Of a stretch of DNA of 33,093 bases, positions 31,314 through 33,093 are shown piece after piece. The stretch covers positions 1 through 33,093 of the forward strand of contig JAGNSI010000009.1 of NCBI GenBank assembly GCA_017988135.1, given 5' to 3'. The notes under the pieces were generated by a model. It was not told the DNA's origin. It did not search any database and was given only the letters and a program-made list of their open reading frames with translations. This stretch comes from Pseudarcicella sp. GTDB lineage: Bacteria > Bacteroidota > Bacteroidia > Cytophagales > Spirosomataceae. The stretch's first letter is position 1. Every line of letters begins with the position of its first letter. The position numbers and the translations under genes were made by a program.

Positions 31314-33093
31314 ATGCTACACACAACTATTGGGAGTATCGGGCATTTATCTACAATAATTTCTTTTGTAGCCACTTTGCTATCTGTCATAGCTTATTTC
31401 AAAGCAACTCAAACTACTGAAATCGAGCAACATCAATCATGGAAATCTTTTGCTCGAATTGCCTTTTATGTACATGTAATTGCTGTATTAGGCATTATTG
31501 CCAGTCTATTTGGCATTATTTACAATCATTATTTTGAGTATCATTACGCTTGGCAGCACTCTTCGAGGGCTTTACCTGTTTATTACATTATTTCTTGCTT
31601 TTGGGAAGGACAAGAAGGAAGCTTTTTGCTATGGATTTTTTGGCATGCAGTGTTGGGCTTAATTTTGATAAAAACCAATAGCCGTAGTAAACAAACTATA
31701 GTAAACACTTCTACTGAGGTTAATAAAAACTTTGGATGGGAAACTCCCGTAATGTTTGTATTTGCATTGGTTCAAGCGTTTTTATGCTCTATGATTTTGG
31801 GTGTAATAGTGCCTGGTTTTGACATAAAAATAGGTTCATCGCCATTTTTACTATTAAAAGAAGCCATGCCTAATCTGCCAGTGTGGGCTATGAAACCCAA
31901 TTTTATTCCAGAAGACGGCAACGGACTGAATCCTTTATTACAAAATTATTGGATGGTAATACACCCACCGACCTTGTTTTTAGGCTTTGCTACTACCTTA
32001 ATTCCATTTGCTTTTGCAATGGCTGGTTTATGGAAAAAAAACTACTCCAATTGGATCAGACCAGCATTGCCATGGGCTTTGATTTCTGCTTTAATATTGG
32101 GTGTAGGTATTATTATGGGTGGTTATTGGGCTTACGAAACACTCAACTTTGGAGGATATTGGAATTGGGATCCTGTAGAAAATGCTTCGTTTGTACCTTG
32201 GCTTATTTTGGTGGCTGCCTACCACTGTATGATTATTTATAAAAATTCTGAAACTGCACTTAGAGCTTCATTTATACTCGTTGTAGCTACTTTTATACTG
32301 GTATTATATTCAACTTTTTTGAACAGAAGTGGTGTGCTTGGCAATGCTTCGGTACATTCTTTTACAGATTTGGGGCTTTCGGGTCAGTTGTTGATTTACT
32401 TATTTACATTTTTACTAGCAGCTGTATTTTTGCTGGCTATCAGATGGAAATATATTCCTACCAACGAAAAAGAAATATCTGCATATAGCCGTGAATTTTG
32501 GATTTTTTTAGGAGCTACTACCCTTTGCTTGTCTGCTTTTCAAATCATAACTACCACATCTATACCAGTTTACAACAAAATAGCCGAAGCATTTGGTTTT
32601 GTATCAAACATGGCAATGCCAGTAGACCAGCCAGCACATTATTCTAAATTTCAATTATGGTTTGGCTTGGCAATCGCTTTTTTTTCGGGATTAGGTCAGT
32701 TTTTTTGGTGGAAAAAAATCAATCCACAAAACCTTGCCAAATACCTCTTAACGCCTTTTATCATAGCGGTACTTTTCACAGCAATAGCCATGTATTTTAC
32801 AGCAAAAAACGAAATTGGTGATTTCTTCGAAAACCCAAACTATATATTGCTTTTGCTGGCAGCTATTTATTCTTTAATAACCAATGCGAGTATTTTTTGG
32901 AACGTAATAAAAGGAAACTACAAACTATCTGGCGGAGCAGTCACTCACATGGGAGTAGCCTTAATGTTGATAGGAATATTGTTTTCTTCGGGATATTCAA
33001 AAATAGTGTCGCTCAATAGAAGTGGCATGAACATCTCTAATGACCCTGCTTTTACCAAAGACGACAACCAAGGCAACAGAGAAAACCTGATAC
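31314..33093 (+). CDS. ccmF: Cytochrome c haem lyase subunit CcmF (cut by window edge)
   Basis: The frame is open from ATG 31314 to the window end, giving 593 visible residues without a stop. It has at least ten hydrophobic segments and the system I haem-lyase marks: VIHPPTLFLGFATT near residue 218, then the tryptophan-rich GGYWAYETLNFGGYWNWDPVENASFVPWL (about 267-295) and LNRSGVLGNASVHSFTD. CcmF receives haem from CcmE and attaches it to apocytochrome. An in-frame stop at 31284 precedes it, so the ATG is the first start. The C-terminus and any ccmG/ccmH genes lie beyond the window. Confidence 0.94.
   Translation, partial: MLHTTIGSIGHLSTIISFVATLLSVIAYFKATQTTEIEQHQSWKSFARIAFYVHVIAVLGIIASLFGIIYNHYFEYHYAWQHSSRALPVYYIISCFWEGQEGSFLLWIFWHAVLGLILIKTNSRSKQTIVNTSTEVNKNFGWETPVMFVFALVQAFLCSMILGVIVPGFDIKIGSSPFLLLKEAMPNLPVWAMKPNFIPEDGNGLNPLLQNYWMVIHPPTLFLGFATTLIPFAFAMAGLWKKNYSNWIRPALPWALISALILGVGIIMGGYWAYETLNFGGYWNWDPVENASFVPWLILVAAYHCMIIYKNSETALRASFILVVATFILVLYSTFLNRSGVLGNASVHSFTDLGLSGQLLIYLFTFLLAAVFLLAIRWKYIPTNEKEISAYSREFWIFLGATTLCLSAFQIITTTSIPVYNKIAEAFGFVSNMAMPVDQPAHYSKFQLWFGLAIAFFSGLGQFFWWKKINPQNLAKYLLTPFIIAVLFTAIAMYFTAKNEIGDFFENPNYILLLLAAIYSLITNASIFWNVIKGNYKLSGGAVTHMGVALMLIGILFSSGYSKIVSLNRSGMNISNDPAFTKDDNQGNRENLI

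Overview
The window reads as ordinary chromosome from a low-GC member of the Bacteroidota. I infer this from the gene families: a large secreted multi-domain protein of the type IX secretion kind, a DUF4270 lipoprotein, a Bacteroidota-type alanine dehydrogenase, a CcmE with a CxxxY haem motif, a PanC / short starch-synthase-like neighbourhood, and promoter-like TAnnTTTG boxes in place of Shine-Dalgarno and E. coli-type promoters. A Cytophagales or related lineage is plausible but cannot be fixed from the sequence. Almost all genes are biosynthetic or cell-envelope housekeeping genes. I found no rRNA, tRNA, CRISPR array, prophage or complete insertion sequence. The only mobile-type gene is one Rpn/PD-(D/E)XK protein.

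Layout. 1-1151 (-): N-terminal part of a secreted protein cut by the window edge. 1434-3410 (+): ribBA and mlaF, closed by a bidirectional terminator shared with gmd. 3468-6088 (-): gmd, an Rpn-family nuclease and a SPOR-domain protein. 6307-8166 (+): murB and kdsA, closed by a bidirectional terminator. 8225-12415 (-): a helix-hairpin-helix/beta-barrel protein, an acidic hypothetical protein and mlaE. 12551-15380 (+): an SDR oxidoreductase, tsaE, alanine dehydrogenase and a small hypothetical. 15381-15714: convergent gap holding two consecutive hairpins and a T-run, a terminator or small-RNA candidate. 15715-18010 (-): panC, panD and an integral membrane protein of the lysylphosphatidylglycerol synthase/UPF0104 family. 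18200-22371 (+): starch-synthase N-domain protein, DUF4270 lipoprotein and glmS. 22629-26057 (+): thrA and thrB. 26054-28927 (-): feoA, feoB and folK. 29145-33093 (+): ccmB, ccmC, ccmD, ccmE and ccmF, the last cut by the window edge.

Functional themes. Envelope building: MurB and GlmS feed peptidoglycan and amino sugars; KdsA makes the Kdo precursor of LPS; Gmd makes the GDP-fucose/rhamnose precursor; MlaE and MlaF move phospholipid. Cofactors: RibBA (riboflavin), PanC and PanD (pantothenate), FolK (folate). Amino acids: ThrA, ThrB, Ald. Iron and haem: FeoAB lies divergent from the Ccm system I genes, with a dyad symmetry element between them.

I see no clearly novel multi-gene system. The best leads are the candidate small RNA at 15540-15617, the starch-synthase-like protein that lost its ADP-glucose motif, the alanine dehydrogenase with Asn where the catalytic His is expected, the CxxxY CcmE, and the unexplained acidic protein next to mlaE.
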